DNA of 64,000 bases from Cobetia sp. cqz5-12 (GTDB lineage Bacteria; Pseudomonadota; Gammaproteobacteria; Pseudomonadales; Halomonadaceae), in assembly GCF_016495405.1 (NCBI RefSeq), contig NZ_CP044522.1:3209638-3273637 (forward strand), in the 5' to 3' direction. The position numbers and the translations under genes are program-made. Numbering within the stretch: the stretch's first letter is position 1; the number at the start of each line of letters is the position of its first letter. The notes below the pieces were generated by a model. That model was given only the letters and a program-made list of their open reading frames with translations, did no database searches and was not told where the DNA came from. This document shows positions 19,544 to 31,655 of the stretch, piece by piece.

Positions 19544-21843
19544 GAAGCCTCCTGGCCGGGTGCCACGGCACCGAGATTCTCGACCTGCATGCCGACTTCC
19601 GTTGCCAGCGCGACGAAGTTCGGGAAGGAGGTCGCGACATTGGCGCAGTCATCGATCAGGATCTCGCCCTGGGCGCGCAGCGCCGCCACGCTGAAGGCCA
19701 TCGCGATGCGGTGATCGCCGTGGCTGTCGACCAGACCGCCACCGTAGGCGCCGCCACGGATGTCGATACCGTCCGCGACCACTTCGTGCTCGACGCCGAT
19801 CTGCGCCAGGCCATCCGCCATCACCTGGATGCGATCGGATTCCTTAACGCGCAGTTCCTCGGCGCCACGCAGACGGGTCATGCCCTCGGCGTTGGCGGCG
19901 GCGATGAACAGCGCCGGGAATTCGTCGATGGCCAGCGGCACCTGGTCTTCCGGAATATCGATACCCTTGAGCGGCGCATAGCGGATGTGCAGGTCTGCCA
20001 CCGGCTCGCCGCCGACTTCGCGCTCATTGGAGACGCTCAGGTCGGCACCCATCGCCTTGAGGATGTTGATCACACCGATGCGTGTCGGGTTGATGCCGAC
20101 GTGTTCCAGCACCAGATCGGAGCCCGGCGTGATGGCCGCAGCGACCAGGAAGAAGGTCGCGGAGGAGATGTCGGCCGGCACGTCGATCGGGCAGGCTTCG
20201 AGGCTGCCACCACCGGTCAGCCACGCCTCGGCGCCCTGACGCTCGACCTTGTAGCCGAAGCCATTGAGCATGCGCTCGGTGTGGTCACGCGTCGGCGCCG
20301 GCTCGATGGCACGCGTCTCGCCTTCGGCGTAGAGACCGGCCAGCAACAGGCAGGACTTGACCTGGGCGGACGCCATCGGCATCTCGTAACGGATGCCCTT
20401 GAGCGGCTGGCCACCGTGGATACGCAGCGGCGGACGGCCGTTCTCGGCAGTATCGATCACCGCCCCCATCTCGCGCAGCGGGTTGGCGACGCGATCCATC
20501 GGACGCTTGGTCAGCGAGGCATCACCGGTCAGCTCGGTATCGAAGGCCTGACCGGCCAGCAGACCGGCGAACAGACGCATCGCGGTGCCGGAGTTGCCGA
20601 CATACAGCGGGCCCGGCGGCTGCTTCAGGCCGTTGAGGCCCACGCCATGAATGGTCACACGACCCTGATGCGGGCCTTCGATGACCACGCCCATGTCGCG
20701 GAAGGCCTGCAGCGTGGCCAGGCTGTCTTCACCCTCGAGGAAGCCCTCGACCTCGGTCACGCCGTTCGCCAGCGCGCCCAGCATGATGGAGCGATGTGAC
20801 ATGGACTTGTCACCCGGCACACGAATGCGCCCCTGAACCTGCCCACCCGGCAGTGCACGGTACCGCACGTTCTGCTGTTCCATTGTCTGATAACTCGTCT
20901 GTTTCAAGAGGGTATTGAAGTAGTGTCGGGCGTGGCTTGCGCGGGTGAATATCCCCAGCATCGCCTCACCATCGCCCGCGGTCACGGCAGCACGCACCCG
21001 CGCTACCCCGGCCTCGAATTCATCCAACGCCTCCAGCACCGCATCGCGGTTGGCCAGATAGACGTCGCGCCACATCACCGGGTCACTGCCCGCGATGCGC
21101 GTAAAATCACGGAAACCGCCCGCCGCGTAACGGAAGATCTCCAGCCGCTCATCCTGACGCGCCAGGCTGTCGACCAGCGAGAACGCCAGCAGGTGCGGCA
21201 GGTGGCTGGTACGCGCCAGCACTTCATCGTGGCGCGCCACGCTCATGTTCAGAAGCTGGGCACCACATACCGACCACATGGCCGCCACACGTGCCACGGC
21301 CTCGGGGTCGCTGTCCGGCTCCGGCGTCAGAATCACCTTGTGATCGCGATAGAGCTCGGGATTGGACGCCGCGACACCGCTCTTCTCGGACCCGGCGATC
21401 GGGTGACCGAGCACCAGATTCGGCGGCATGCGACCGAAGACGCTGAGCGCCGCGTCGCGGATCGCGCCCTTGGTGCTGCCGACATCGGTGATGATGGCGT
21501 CATCCTCCAGCAACGGCGCCAGTTCGGCCATCACGCTCTGCATCGCCATCACCGGCACGCACAGCACGATCAGCGAGGCGCCCGGCACCAGCGCCGCCAG
21601 CTGCGTGCTGCCACCGTCGATCAGCCCCATGCGTTGACCGAGGCAGATCTCGTTGGAGTCACGATCACAGGCGAGAATCTCGCCGCGATGGCCCGCCGCG
21701 CGCAATGCCGCGGCCAGCGAGCCACCAATCAAGCCCAGCCCGACCAGCAGGATACGCCGCTCGCCGGCCAGGCGCTCCGCTGACGGCAGCGAGGACAGCA
21801 GGTCAGACGACGCAGCATGGCGCGTGTGGTCAACCTCGCTCAC
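19540..21843 (-). CDS. tyrA-aroA: Bifunctional prephenate dehydrogenase / EPSP synthase (TyrA-AroA)
   Basis: A 767-aa fusion. Residues about 25-300 are prephenate dehydrogenase ([17 protein letters not shown]ossmann motif; [20 protein letters not shown]). Residues about 325-760 are 5-enolpyruvylshikimate-3-phosphate synthase ([50 protein letters not shown]). It thus serves both the shikimate trunk and tyrosine synthesis; the same fusion is known in Pseudomonas and Halomonadaceae. The GTG at 21843 overlaps the pheA stop by four bases (GTGA), which decides this start over a longer in-frame reading. The glycine-rich NSGTAMR segment is of the glyphosate-sensitive class I type. Confidence 0.95.
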   Translation of the reverse strand: MSEVDHTRHAASSDLLSSLPSAERLAGERRILLVGLGLIGGSLAAALRAAGHRGEILACDRDSNEICLGQRMGLIDGGSTQLAALVPGASLIVLCVPVMAMQSVMAELAPLLEDDAIITDVGSTKGAIRDAALSVFGRMPPNLVLGHPIAGSEKSGVAASNPELYRDHKVILTPEPDSDPEAVARVAAMWSVCGAQLLNMSVARHDEVLARTSHLPHLLAFSLVDSLARQDERLEIFRYAAGGFRDFTRIAGSDPVMWRDVYLANRDAVLEALDEFEAGVARVRAAVTAGDGEAMLGIFTRASHARHYFNTLLKQTSYQTMEQQNVRYRALPGGQVQGRIRVPGDKSMSHRSIMLGALANGVTEVEGFLEGEDSLATLQAFRDMGVVIEGPHQGRVTIHGVGLNGLKQPPGPLYVGNSGTAMRLFAGLLAGQAFDTELTGDASLTKRPMDRVANPLREMGAVIDTAENGRPPLRIHGGQPLKGIRYEMPMASAQVKSCLLLAGLYAEGETRAIEPAPTRDHTERMLNGFGYKVERQGAEAWLTGGGSLEACPIDVPADISSATFFLVAAAITPGSDLVLEHVGINPTRIGVINILKAMGADLSVSNEREVGGEPVADLHIRYAPLKGIDIPEDQVPLAIDEFPALFIAAANAEGMTRLRGAEELRVKESDRIQVMADGLAQIGVEHEVVADGIDIRGGAYGGGLVDSHGDHRIAMAFSVAALRAQGEILIDDCANVATSFPNFVALATEVGMQVENLGAVAPGQEAS

Positions 21844-22979
21844 AGCACACCGACCGGGTAGGACCCGAGCACCTTGACGTCCGCCGCGCACTGACGTAGC
21901 TCTTCCAGCGTCGCCGTGATGAGCGGGTCATCGCGGTGGCCACGGAAGTCGATGAAGAAGACATAGTTCCAGGCACCGGAACGTGACGGACGCGTCTCGA
22001 CGCGAGTCAGGTCGATCTGGTGGCGGTGGAACGGCGCCAGCAGGTCGTGCAGTGCCCCCGGCTGGTTGCGCATCGCCACCACGATGGAGGTCTTGTCATC
22101 GCCGGACGCCGGTACCGAACTGTCACCGATGATCAGGAAGCGCGTGGAGTTGTCGGGGCTGTCCTCGATCTTCTCCTCGACCTTCTCCAGCTCATAGAGC
22201 TTGGCCGCCATGTCACCGGCAATCGCCGCACTGTGCCACTCGGTGCGCACCTGACGCGCGGCCTCGGCATTCGAGGACACCGCGATGCGCTCGGCGTGCG
22301 GGAAGTGGGCATCCAGCCACTTGCGGCACTGGGCCAGCGACTGGGCGTGGGAATAGATGCGCGAGATCTTCTCGCGACGCGTGTTCGGGCCCACCAGCAG
22401 GTGATGGTGAATGCGTAGCACCACTTCGCCGGAGATCTTGAGCTGCGAGCCCATGAACGAATCCAGCGTGTGGTTGATGACGCCCTCGGTGGAGTTTTCC
22501 ACCGGCACCACACCGTACTGCACCGCACCCGCTTCCACTTCGCGGAACACCTCGTCGATGGCGGCCATCGGCTTGGTCACGGCACTGTCACCGAAGTGCT
22601 TGAGCGCGGCCTGCTGGGTGAAGGTGCCTTCCGGGCCGAGATAGGCCAGGCGGATCGGCTGTTCCAGCGCCAGACAGGCGGACATGATCTCGCGGAACAG
22701 ACGCGCCATCTCCTCGCCTTTCAGCGGGCCGGGGTTGTTGGCCATGATGCGGCGCAACACCTGGGCTTCTCGCTCCGGGCGGTAGAACTGCACCTGGCCG
22801 TCCTCGCCCACGTCACCGGCCGCCAGCTTGACCTCAGCGACCTGCTGCGCGCAGCCCGCGCGCTCGCTGATCAGGTTCAGCAGCTCGTTGTCGATGGCGT
22901 CGATGCGCTGACGCAGGTCGTCCAGCGTCACCGGCTTGCCCGTCGCCTGCGACACGGGATTCTGCTTGGAATCCGACAT
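21840..22979 (-). CDS. pheA: Bifunctional chorismate mutase / prephenate dehydratase (PheA)
   Basis: The 379-aa protein joins three parts. Residues about 18-105 are an AroQ chorismate mutase (LDDLRQRIDAIDNELLNLISER). Residues about 108-285 are a prephenate dehydratase domain (IRLAYLGPEGTFTQQAA; GVVPVENSTEG; STRFLIIG). The C-terminal ACT domain (KTSIVVAMRNQPGALHDLL; ESRP-like VETRPSRS) binds phenylalanine for feedback inhibition. It converts chorismate to phenylpyruvate. GGGAGGAG lies just before the ATG. It lies 12 bases after serC and overlaps tyrA-aroA. Confidence 0.96.
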   Translation of the reverse strand: MSDSKQNPVSQATGKPVTLDDLRQRIDAIDNELLNLISERAGCAQQVAEVKLAAGDVGEDGQVQFYRPEREAQVLRRIMANNPGPLKGEEMARLFREIMSACLALEQPIRLAYLGPEGTFTQQAALKHFGDSAVTKPMAAIDEVFREVEAGAVQYGVVPVENSTEGVINHTLDSFMGSQLKISGEVVLRIHHHLLVGPNTRREKISRIYSHAQSLAQCRKWLDAHFPHAERIAVSSNAEAARQVRTEWHSAAIAGDMAAKLYELEKVEEKIEDSPDNSTRFLIIGDSSVPASGDDKTSIVVAMRNQPGALHDLLAPFHRHQIDLTRVETRPSRSGAWNYVFFIDFRGHRDDPLITATLEELRQCAADVKVLGSYPVGVL

Positions 22980-22991
22980 CTCACTCCTCCC

Positions 22992-24086
22992 TTAGCCGTG
23001 ACGGCGCGCGAAGTCGCCCATGAAGTCCACCAATGCAGTGACGGCAGCTTCCGGCACGGCGTTGTAGAGGCTGGCACGCATGCCGCCAACACTGCGGTGA
23101 CCGGCCAGATTCAAGAGACCCGCCGCTTCGGACTCGGCGAGGAAGGTCTTGTCGAGACGGTCATCGGCCAGCACGAACGGCACGTTCATGCGTGAGCGGT
23201 TCTCGGTCACGATCGGGTTGGAATAGAAGTCGCTGCCATCGATGGCGGCATAGAGCGCCTGCGCCTTGCGATCATTGATCGCGTCCATGGCAGCAAGGCC
23301 ACCGACCTCGTCCTTGAGCCACTCGAACACCAGCCCGGAGAGATACCAGGCATAGGTCGGCGGGGTGTTGAACATGGAATTGGCCTCGGCGGCCGTCTTC
23401 CAGTTCAGCATGGTCGGACAGTCCTTGCGGGCGCGATCGAGCAGATCTTCGCGCACGATGACCAGCGTCAGGCCCGCCGGACCGATGTTCTTCTGGGCGC
23501 CGGCGTAGATGACACCGAAACGACTGACATCCAGCGGGCCGGACAGGATGGAAGACGACATGTCACATACCAGCGGCACGCCATCCGCTGCCACCTCGGG
23601 GATATAGTCGAACTCGAGGCCGCCGATGGTCTCGTTGGCGGTGTAGTGCAGATAGCCCACATCACCCGAGAGCTGGATCGCGTTCTGGCGCGGCACGGCG
23701 ATCAGGCCATTGCTCTCGCTGGAGGCCGCCACGTGGCTGCCCACCGACAGATGCTCGGCTTCCTTGATCGCCTTCTTGCCCCAGATACCGGTGTACAGAT
23801 AGTTGGCACTGCCACCCGCGCCCAGCAGGTTCAGCGGCACACCTGCAAACTGGGTCGAGGCGCCACCCTGCATGAACAACACGCGATAGTTGGACGGAAT
23901 CTCGAGCAGTTCGCGCAGGTCCGCCTCGGCCTTCTCGGCGATGGCCACGAATTCGTCGGAGCGATGACTCATCTCCATGACGGACAGTCCGCGGCCCTGA
24001 TAATCCAGCATCTCGGCGCGGGCGCGCTCCAGGACAGCGGTCGGCAGTGCAGCAGGACCGGCGCAGAAGTTGAACTTGCGTGTCAT
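22992..24086 (-). CDS. serC: Phosphoserine aminotransferase SerC
   Basis: SerC is a PLP enzyme that transaminates 3-phosphohydroxypyruvate in serine synthesis and also acts in pyridoxal phosphate synthesis. The 364-aa protein starts RKFNFCAGPAALPTAVLE and has the PLP lysine in YAGAQKNIGPAGLT. It ends NAVPEAAVTALVDFMGDFARRHG. Length and motifs are normal. It is followed after 12 bases by pheA, consistent with one transcript for serine and aromatic amino acids. A UUCGG-loop hairpin separates it from gyrA upstream. Confidence 0.97.
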   Translation of the reverse strand: MTRKFNFCAGPAALPTAVLERARAEMLDYQGRGLSVMEMSHRSDEFVAIAEKAEADLRELLEIPSNYRVLFMQGGASTQFAGVPLNLLGAGGSANYLYTGIWGKKAIKEAEHLSVGSHVAASSESNGLIAVPRQNAIQLSGDVGYLHYTANETIGGLEFDYIPEVAADGVPLVCDMSSSILSGPLDVSRFGVIYAGAQKNIGPAGLTLVIVREDLLDRARKDCPTMLNWKTAAEANSMFNTPPTYAWYLSGLVFEWLKDEVGGLAAMDAINDRKAQALYAAIDGSDFYSNPIVTENRSRMNVPFVLADDRLDKTFLAESEAAGLLNLAGHRSVGGMRASLYNAVPEAAVTALVDFMGDFARRHG

Positions 24087-24110
24087 GTTGTCTTATTTCC
24101 CGAAAGTGAA

Positions 24111-24133
24111 GCGACCGCCCCGAAGGCGGTCGC
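24111..24133 (-). terminator. Hairpin between gyrA and serC
   Basis: A perfect 9-bp stem, GCGACCGCC / GGCGGTCGC, whose loop on the minus strand reads TTCGG. It lies just after the gyrA stop and is followed by a T-containing but not continuous tract. Probably a partial terminator that lets some transcription continue into serC. Confidence 0.65.
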
Positions 24134-24144
24134 AATCCAGCGTC

Positions 24145-26922
<2,778 letters not shown>

Positions 26923-26953
26923 GATTCGTCAAATCCTTGAACTCAACTGTTGG

Positions 26954-27006
26954 CGCCACTGCAGCAACGACGCATGCTCCGTCGTTACTGCAGCGCGGCA
27001 GTGGCG
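26954..27006 (-). promoter_or_regulatory. Large inverted-repeat structure in the gyrA leader
   Basis: Outer arms CGCCACTGC (26954-26962) and GCAGTGGCG (26998-27006) enclose inner arms AACGACG / CGTCGTT and a CTGCAG repeat on each side. It lies 32-84 bases upstream of gyrA. It could form a 5' UTR hairpin or act at the DNA level. Function is inferred only from position. Confidence 0.5.
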
Positions 27007-27169
27007 TGAAGCAGACACGGGGTGCCAGCTCCGCGGCACCGAAGTGGCGGCATTATATCACTTGCGAGCGCGCCTAGCAGCTCACACGACGCCGCAAGGA
27101 CACCTCAGTACGGTAGTACGGCCGTCAATGTGCGCAGCCTGCTGACTCATGCCTCGCCGCTGAGGACGA

Positions 27170-27682
27170 TCAGGCCGTTTCTTCACTGACCAACGCGCCC
27201 AGCAGCGCGCCGATCTCGCCGTCCAGCGGCATGGCGCGACCGGTGTCGGTATTCATCAGCACGAAGGTGAAGTCCGCCCTGGAGACCAGCGCTCCGGAGC
27301 GCGGATGCACCTCGCCCATGCGCCGCTCACCCAGATGGATCTCCTGGCGCATGATCATCTTGCGGCGCCCGAGCTCTGACAGCCGCGTGGTGATGACCAG
27401 CTCATCATGGACGGTGGCGGGATAGTGCCAATCCAGGTTGAGGTTGACCGCCACCATCGCGATGCCTTCGCGCTTGAGCGCGGCCAGGTCGAGATGCGCG
27501 AGCATGAACTCCCAGCGCCCTTCCTCATAGAACTCCAGATAGCGGGCATTGTTGACGTGCCCATAGCCATCCAGATGGTAGCCACGCACCGTCAGGGTCG
27601 TGCGACTGACGACGTCTGTGTGACTGCCGACGTCTGTATGACTGGCGTCCGCTGCCTGCGGTGGATTGCTGTCGTGTTGCAT
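27170..27682 (-). CDS. FadM-like acyl-CoA thioesterase (hotdog fold)
   Basis: The 170-aa protein has the 4HBT hotdog pattern and resembles E. coli FadM. It has VRGYHLDGYGHVNNARYLEFYEEGRW (Asp/His region), then AVNLNLDWHYPATVHDEL. FadM hydrolyses long-chain acyl-CoAs that stall beta-oxidation. The first 27 residues are polar and contain a duplicated DVGSHTDVVS-type segment that is absent from FadM. GGGAG lies seven bases before the ATG. It stands alone upstream of gyrA. The exact acyl substrate cannot be told from sequence. Confidence 0.85.
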   Translation of the reverse strand: MQHDSNPPQAADASHTDVGSHTDVVSRTTLTVRGYHLDGYGHVNNARYLEFYEEGRWEFMLAHLDLAALKREGIAMVAVNLNLDWHYPATVHDELVITTRLSELGRRKMIMRQEIHLGERRMGEVHPRSGALVSRADFTFVLMNTDTGRAMPLDGEIGALLGALVSEETA

Positions 27683-27813
27683 CCCTGTCTCCCGTCCGTG
27701 AAACGATCGCGTCGTGTGGCCATCGTCAGCTGATCTTATGCCGGTGACTGACAGAAAAACAAACGCTTGGCTGAATGGTGACGCCTGCCCTGCTCGCCAT
27801 CACGGTAAGACGG

Positions 27814-28929
27814 CTACTCGCCGGGCGGACCCTGCGGCGGTCTCTCGCCGCCCTCCTCGTCGAGGAAGTGCCCCTTCTCACCCATGAAGCAGCCGAAGAT
27901 CTGGTTAACCCCCGGTGCGGAGGCGTGATAGTGATAGCCACGCACCGGATCCGTCTCGCCGCCACACTCATCCAGGTCAGCGGGAACATTGCCATCCTTG
28001 TCCTCTCTGGCATAGATGGCATAGCCATCCAGCGCATAGCCGATCATCGGCGAATGGCCATCCTCCTGAATGCCGATCTCGGAGCAGCCGGTGGCGGTGT
28101 GATAGTGATAGCCCTCATGCGGGTTGGCATGCGCGCCACAATCGTCGAGCACCCCCAGGGTGTGAGAGCTCAGGATCAGCTCCAGCGGCGCCGGCGGGCC
28201 GAACATCACGCCATTGAGCGCCACGCCGGTATTGGAGTGGCCGGCAAGCGAGGTCGGCTCGGCGGCCGGTACCGGCACCTTGGGGATCACGACAGTCTTC
28301 TCGATGCCGCCGCCCAGTTCCTCAAGCGGACACTCGAGACAGAAATTGTCGAAGCCGTCGATGGGGTTCGGGTTCCCCGCCACCTCACAACCACGCGCGC
28401 CATCGATCACGGTGATCTCGCCCGTGTTGACGTCGTACATCTGCCACTCCTTGTCCTTGTAGAGAGTGGCCAGATTCTTGATGAATTCGCCGTCCACCTG
28501 ATAGAGGGTGCCCTCGCCATCCATCCAGGTGCCGCCTTCCTCCTCACCGGAGTGGATATTGGGCGGGCAGAAAGGCCCCACCGGCGAAGTTTCCGGGTCC
28601 GCGGGCGCACCGGCCACACGGAACTGATAGCAGGTCGTCTGGGTGCCGCCGCTCAGGGTGCAATCGACGGTCTCGACCTCGCCGACGATCGCGCCCTCGG
28701 CAAACATCTCAGGATCCAGCCCGACCGCCGCCGGGGCAGGTTCGCCGTCCGTGACTTCCTCTGCAACGACTGTCTCTTTCGTGACCGTTGCACTGGTCTC
28801 GGCTGCACTGGCAGCCTTGTCGTTGGCGTCATGCTCCTCGCTGCAGCCGAACAGCAGCAGGGTCAGCGCCGCCAGCGTCAGTGGTCGTGCCCGTTTCAGC
28901 GCGCTCGCGCCCGATGCTCTGCTCTTCAC
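27814..28929 (-). CDS. YHYH-domain lipoprotein
   Basis: A 371-aa protein starting at GTG 28929 (GGAGG five bases upstream). Its signal peptide ends in a lipobox LLLFGC at about residue 29, so it is a lipoprotein, followed by a Thr/Ala/Glu-rich linker. The C-terminal half has two GYHYH motifs, in CGAHANPHEGYHYH and GETDPVRGYHYH, plus GYALDGYAIY, which define the YHYH domain. It also has several Cys likely to form disulfides. The function of this family is unknown; metal binding by the His/Asp-rich motifs is a guess. It appears monocistronic. Confidence 0.8.
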   Translation of the reverse strand: MKSRASGASALKRARPLTLAALTLLLFGCSEEHDANDKAASAAETSATVTKETVVAEEVTDGEPAPAAVGLDPEMFAEGAIVGEVETVDCTLSGGTQTTCYQFRVAGAPADPETSPVGPFCPPNIHSGEEEGGTWMDGEGTLYQVDGEFIKNLATLYKDKEWQMYDVNTGEITVIDGARGCEVAGNPNPIDGFDNFCLECPLEELGGGIEKTVVIPKVPVPAAEPTSLAGHSNTGVALNGVMFGPPAPLELILSSHTLGVLDDCGAHANPHEGYHYHTATGCSEIGIQEDGHSPMIGYALDGYAIYAREDKDGNVPADLDECGGETDPVRGYHYHASAPGVNQIFGCFMGEKGHFLDEEGGERPPQGPPGE

Positions 28930-29299
28930 GAAAGCCTCCACTACCGTCTCCTCAGCAGTCCCCACAGCGGTCTCTACAACAACGTCATCGATCACTCTGC
29001 CACCCTCCGCGTCTCAAGTCTGATGGTCGATGCCTACAGGTCGATGCCTGCTGATCGATATCTACTGGTCTTTGCCTGGTGAGCGATACCGCAAACCGCC
29101 AGACCGCGCACCGCCAGGTCGACTCAAGACTAGCGCCACAGCGTGCACACAGTATGTCCTTGCGCTCGCGCGCGATGGTCGGCAACCGCAGTGTGACGCA
29201 GGGTCACGTCCACGGCGGATGACCCGCCGCATGAGTTTCGCCATAATATGCGCCATTCAGACGGGCAGCCCCCGTTCACCGGACTCAAGGACTGGTCGC
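28930..29299. other. Non-coding stretch between the YHYH gene and rdgC
   Basis: About 370 bases carrying the divergent promoters. A GGTCGATGCCT element occurs twice about ten bases apart (near 29028-29049). A CATAATAT patch near 29242-29249 could be the rdgC -10. No gene is supported. Confidence 0.5.
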
Positions 29300-30220
29300 A
29301 TGTGGTTCAAGAACCTGCAACTGTATCGCCTGCACGATAGCGCACCGCTGGAAGAGGGTCGTCTCGCCGATGCCCTGCCGGAGCATGTCTTCCGCCCTGT
29401 CACCGGCGTCGAAGCCAAGCGTATCGGCTGGGTGGCACCGGGCGGCCGCAACAGCGATCTGCTGGTGCACGAGATTCAGGGTCATTTCCTGATCAGCGCC
29501 CTGCGCCAGGAGCGCGTACTGCCCTCCGCCGTGGTCAAGGAAGAGCTCGAGGAGCGCGTGGCCGAGCGCGAGACCGCCGAAGGTCGTCCGCTGCGTCGCC
29601 GCGAGAAGCTGACCCTCAAGGAGCAGATCTACGAGGAGCTGCTGCCGCGCGCCTTCACGCGCTCCTCGCGCACCGACCTGTGGTGGGACAGCCGTCGCGG
29701 CCTGATCGCCGTCAACGCCTCGAATGCCAAGCGCGCCGAGGAAGTGCTGGACCTGCTGCGCCAGACTCTGGGCACGCTCAAGGTCACCCCGCTGGCCGTC
29801 GCGCAGCCGCCATCCCAGGTGATGACCACCTGGCTCAAGGATGTCAGCTCGCGCCCGGAAGACCTGATCGTCGGTGATCAGGTCGAACTCAAGGCGCCGG
29901 GCGGCGAAGATGGCGTACTGCGTGCGCGCCAGTTCGATCTCGACGGCGAGGAAATCCAGACGGCGCTGAATTTGGGCCGCGTGGTCAGCAAGCTGGCACT
30001 GGAAGTCGATGGCCGCGTCGCGCTGGTGCTCGGTGAGGACATGGCGCTCAAGAGCCTCAAGTTCGCCGATGCCGTGGTCGATGAAGCCAACGCCCAGGAT
30101 GATGGCGAAGACCCCATCCTGCGTCTTGAGACCGACTTCGCGTTGATGGCCCAGGTGTTGTCCGGCGTGATCGAGCAGATGACCGCCTGGCTGGGTGGTG
30201 AAGCCCAGCCCGCCAGCTGA
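29300..30220 (+). CDS. rdgC: Recombination-associated protein RdgC
   Basis: RdgC is a ring-shaped, sequence-independent DNA-binding protein that restrains RecA. The 306-aa protein starts MWFKNLQLYRL, as is usual for the family, and includes the LLPRAFTRSSRTDLWWD and FDLDGEEIQTALNLGRVVSKLAL segments and the C-terminal ETDFALMAQVLSGVIEQM. The ATG at 29300 has AAGGA eight bases upstream; the same frame is open further upstream but without family similarity. It is probably monocistronic or shares a transcript with the acyltransferase 64 bases downstream. Confidence 0.94.
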   Translation: MWFKNLQLYRLHDSAPLEEGRLADALPEHVFRPVTGVEAKRIGWVAPGGRNSDLLVHEIQGHFLISALRQERVLPSAVVKEELEERVAERETAEGRPLRRREKLTLKEQIYEELLPRAFTRSSRTDLWWDSRRGLIAVNASNAKRAEEVLDLLRQTLGTLKVTPLAVAQPPSQVMTTWLKDVSSRPEDLIVGDQVELKAPGGEDGVLRARQFDLDGEEIQTALNLGRVVSKLALEVDGRVALVLGEDMALKSLKFADAVVDEANAQDDGEDPILRLETDFALMAQVLSGVIEQMTAWLGGEAQPAS

Positions 30221-30284
30221 GCCTTGGGCCCGCTGCCGACCTTCTCTTTTTTTTCAGAATGACAAACCCGGATGACGTGCGTCG

Positions 30285-31553
30285 ATGACTGACACTGCAA
30301 CACCCAAGCCTGCCACGACCAGCGAACAGGACCCGTTCGCCGATATTCGCCCCTACCATGACGACGAGGTAGCGGAGGTGCTGGTACGCCTGGAGCAGGA
30401 CCGCGAGCTGCTCGACACCCTGACGCGTTTCCGCCTGCCGGGCCTGACCCAGCGCTTCCCGTGGCTGGCACGCCAGATCGCGCGCCTGGCCATCAAGCGC
30501 GAGATGATTGGCGTCAAGGATGTTGCCAGTTTCCAGAGCCGCATTGCCGTCTACATGGCGCGCATGATCCACACCACCACCACCAGCTTCGAGACGGTGG
30601 GACTGGAGCGTCTGTCCCCGGACACGCCGTATCTGTTCCTGTCCAACCATCGCGACATCTCGCTGGACCCGGCCTTCGTCAACTACGCTCTCTATCGTCA
30701 CGGGCGTGACACGGTGCGCATCGCCATCGGTGACAACCTGCTGCAGAAACCCTTCGTCACCGACCTGATGCGCCTCAACAAGAGCTTCATCGTGCCGCGC
30801 TCCGCCAAGGGCAAGCGCGCGATGCTGGCCGCCTACCAGTCACTATCGGGCTATATCCGCCACTCGCTGACCCACGACCAGCACTCCATCTGGCTGGCCC
30901 AGCGTGAAGGGCGCGCCAAGGACGGCCGTGACGGCACCGAAAGCGCCATCATCAAGATGCTGACCATGGCGGCACGCACCGCCGACAAGACGCGTCCGTT
31001 CAGCGAGGCGGTCAGCGAGCTCAACATCGTGCCGGTGTCGATCAGTTACGAGTTCGACCCCTGCGACCTGCAGAAGGCGCGTGAGCTGGCGGCCGTCGCC
31101 AATGAAGGCCGTTACGAGAAGGTTCAGTACGAGGACATCAAGTCCATCGCGGCGGGCATCAGCGGCCACAAGGGGCGCGTCAAGCTGGTGTTCGGCGAGC
31201 CGCTCAAGGGCGACTTCGAGACCCCGGAAGACGTGGTGAAGGAAGTCGACCGTCAGGTGCTGGCCTACTACACCCTCTACCCGAGCCATCAGCTGGCACT
31301 CGAGAAGCTGGCCGCCAGCCGCCCGCAGCTGCGAGAGGAGCCGCGCCTGGCCTCGGCGCTGGATGTCTCGGCCATCAGCGGTGCCGAGCGCGCCACCTTC
31401 GAGAATCGCCTCGCGGAGGTGCCCGCAGAGCTCAAGGACTGGTGGCTGGTGCAATACGCCAACCCGATCCTCAATCGCGAAGGGCTCTCCATCGATCTCG
31501 ATGAGAAGCTCGATGCCGCCGAGGCGACGGACGGCGAGAAGGTCGCACAGTAA
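30285..31553 (+). CDS. 1-acyl-sn-glycerol-3-phosphate acyltransferase-like protein
   Basis: A 422-aa PlsC-superfamily protein. The acyltransferase core is at about residues 100-330, with LFLSNHRDISLDPAF as the catalytic block and a downstream SIWLAQREGRAKDGRD block in the place of FPEGTR. The catalytic spacing reads H-x5-D if measured to the second Asp, or HRD directly, rather than the textbook H-x4-D; other large members of this family show the same NHRDI pattern. No membrane segments are obvious. It probably acylates a glycerophospholipid or related acceptor, but this is not established. A strong terminator follows. Confidence 0.78.
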   Translation: MTDTATPKPATTSEQDPFADIRPYHDDEVAEVLVRLEQDRELLDTLTRFRLPGLTQRFPWLARQIARLAIKREMIGVKDVASFQSRIAVYMARMIHTTTTSFETVGLERLSPDTPYLFLSNHRDISLDPAFVNYALYRHGRDTVRIAIGDNLLQKPFVTDLMRLNKSFIVPRSAKGKRAMLAAYQSLSGYIRHSLTHDQHSIWLAQREGRAKDGRDGTESAIIKMLTMAARTADKTRPFSEAVSELNIVPVSISYEFDPCDLQKARELAAVANEGRYEKVQYEDIKSIAAGISGHKGRVKLVFGEPLKGDFETPEDVVKEVDRQVLAYYTLYPSHQLALEKLAASRPQLREEPRLASALDVSAISGAERATFENRLAEVPAELKDWWLVQYANPILNREGLSIDLDEKLDAAEATDGEKVAQ

Positions 31554-31611
31554 GACGGCGCAAGACACTTCGCCCCCGCACTTGGCACGACCAAAGCCAC
31601 GAAAAAGCCAC

Positions 31612-31643
31612 CGTCAATCGACGGTGGCTTTTTCGTTGGGCAG
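31612..31643. terminator. Bidirectional terminator (acyltransferase / trkH)
   Basis: GCCACCGTC-AATC-GACGGTGGC, flanked by five A's and five T's. It serves the convergent genes on both sides. Confidence 0.95.
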
Positions 31644-31655
31644 GACTGGACAGCA

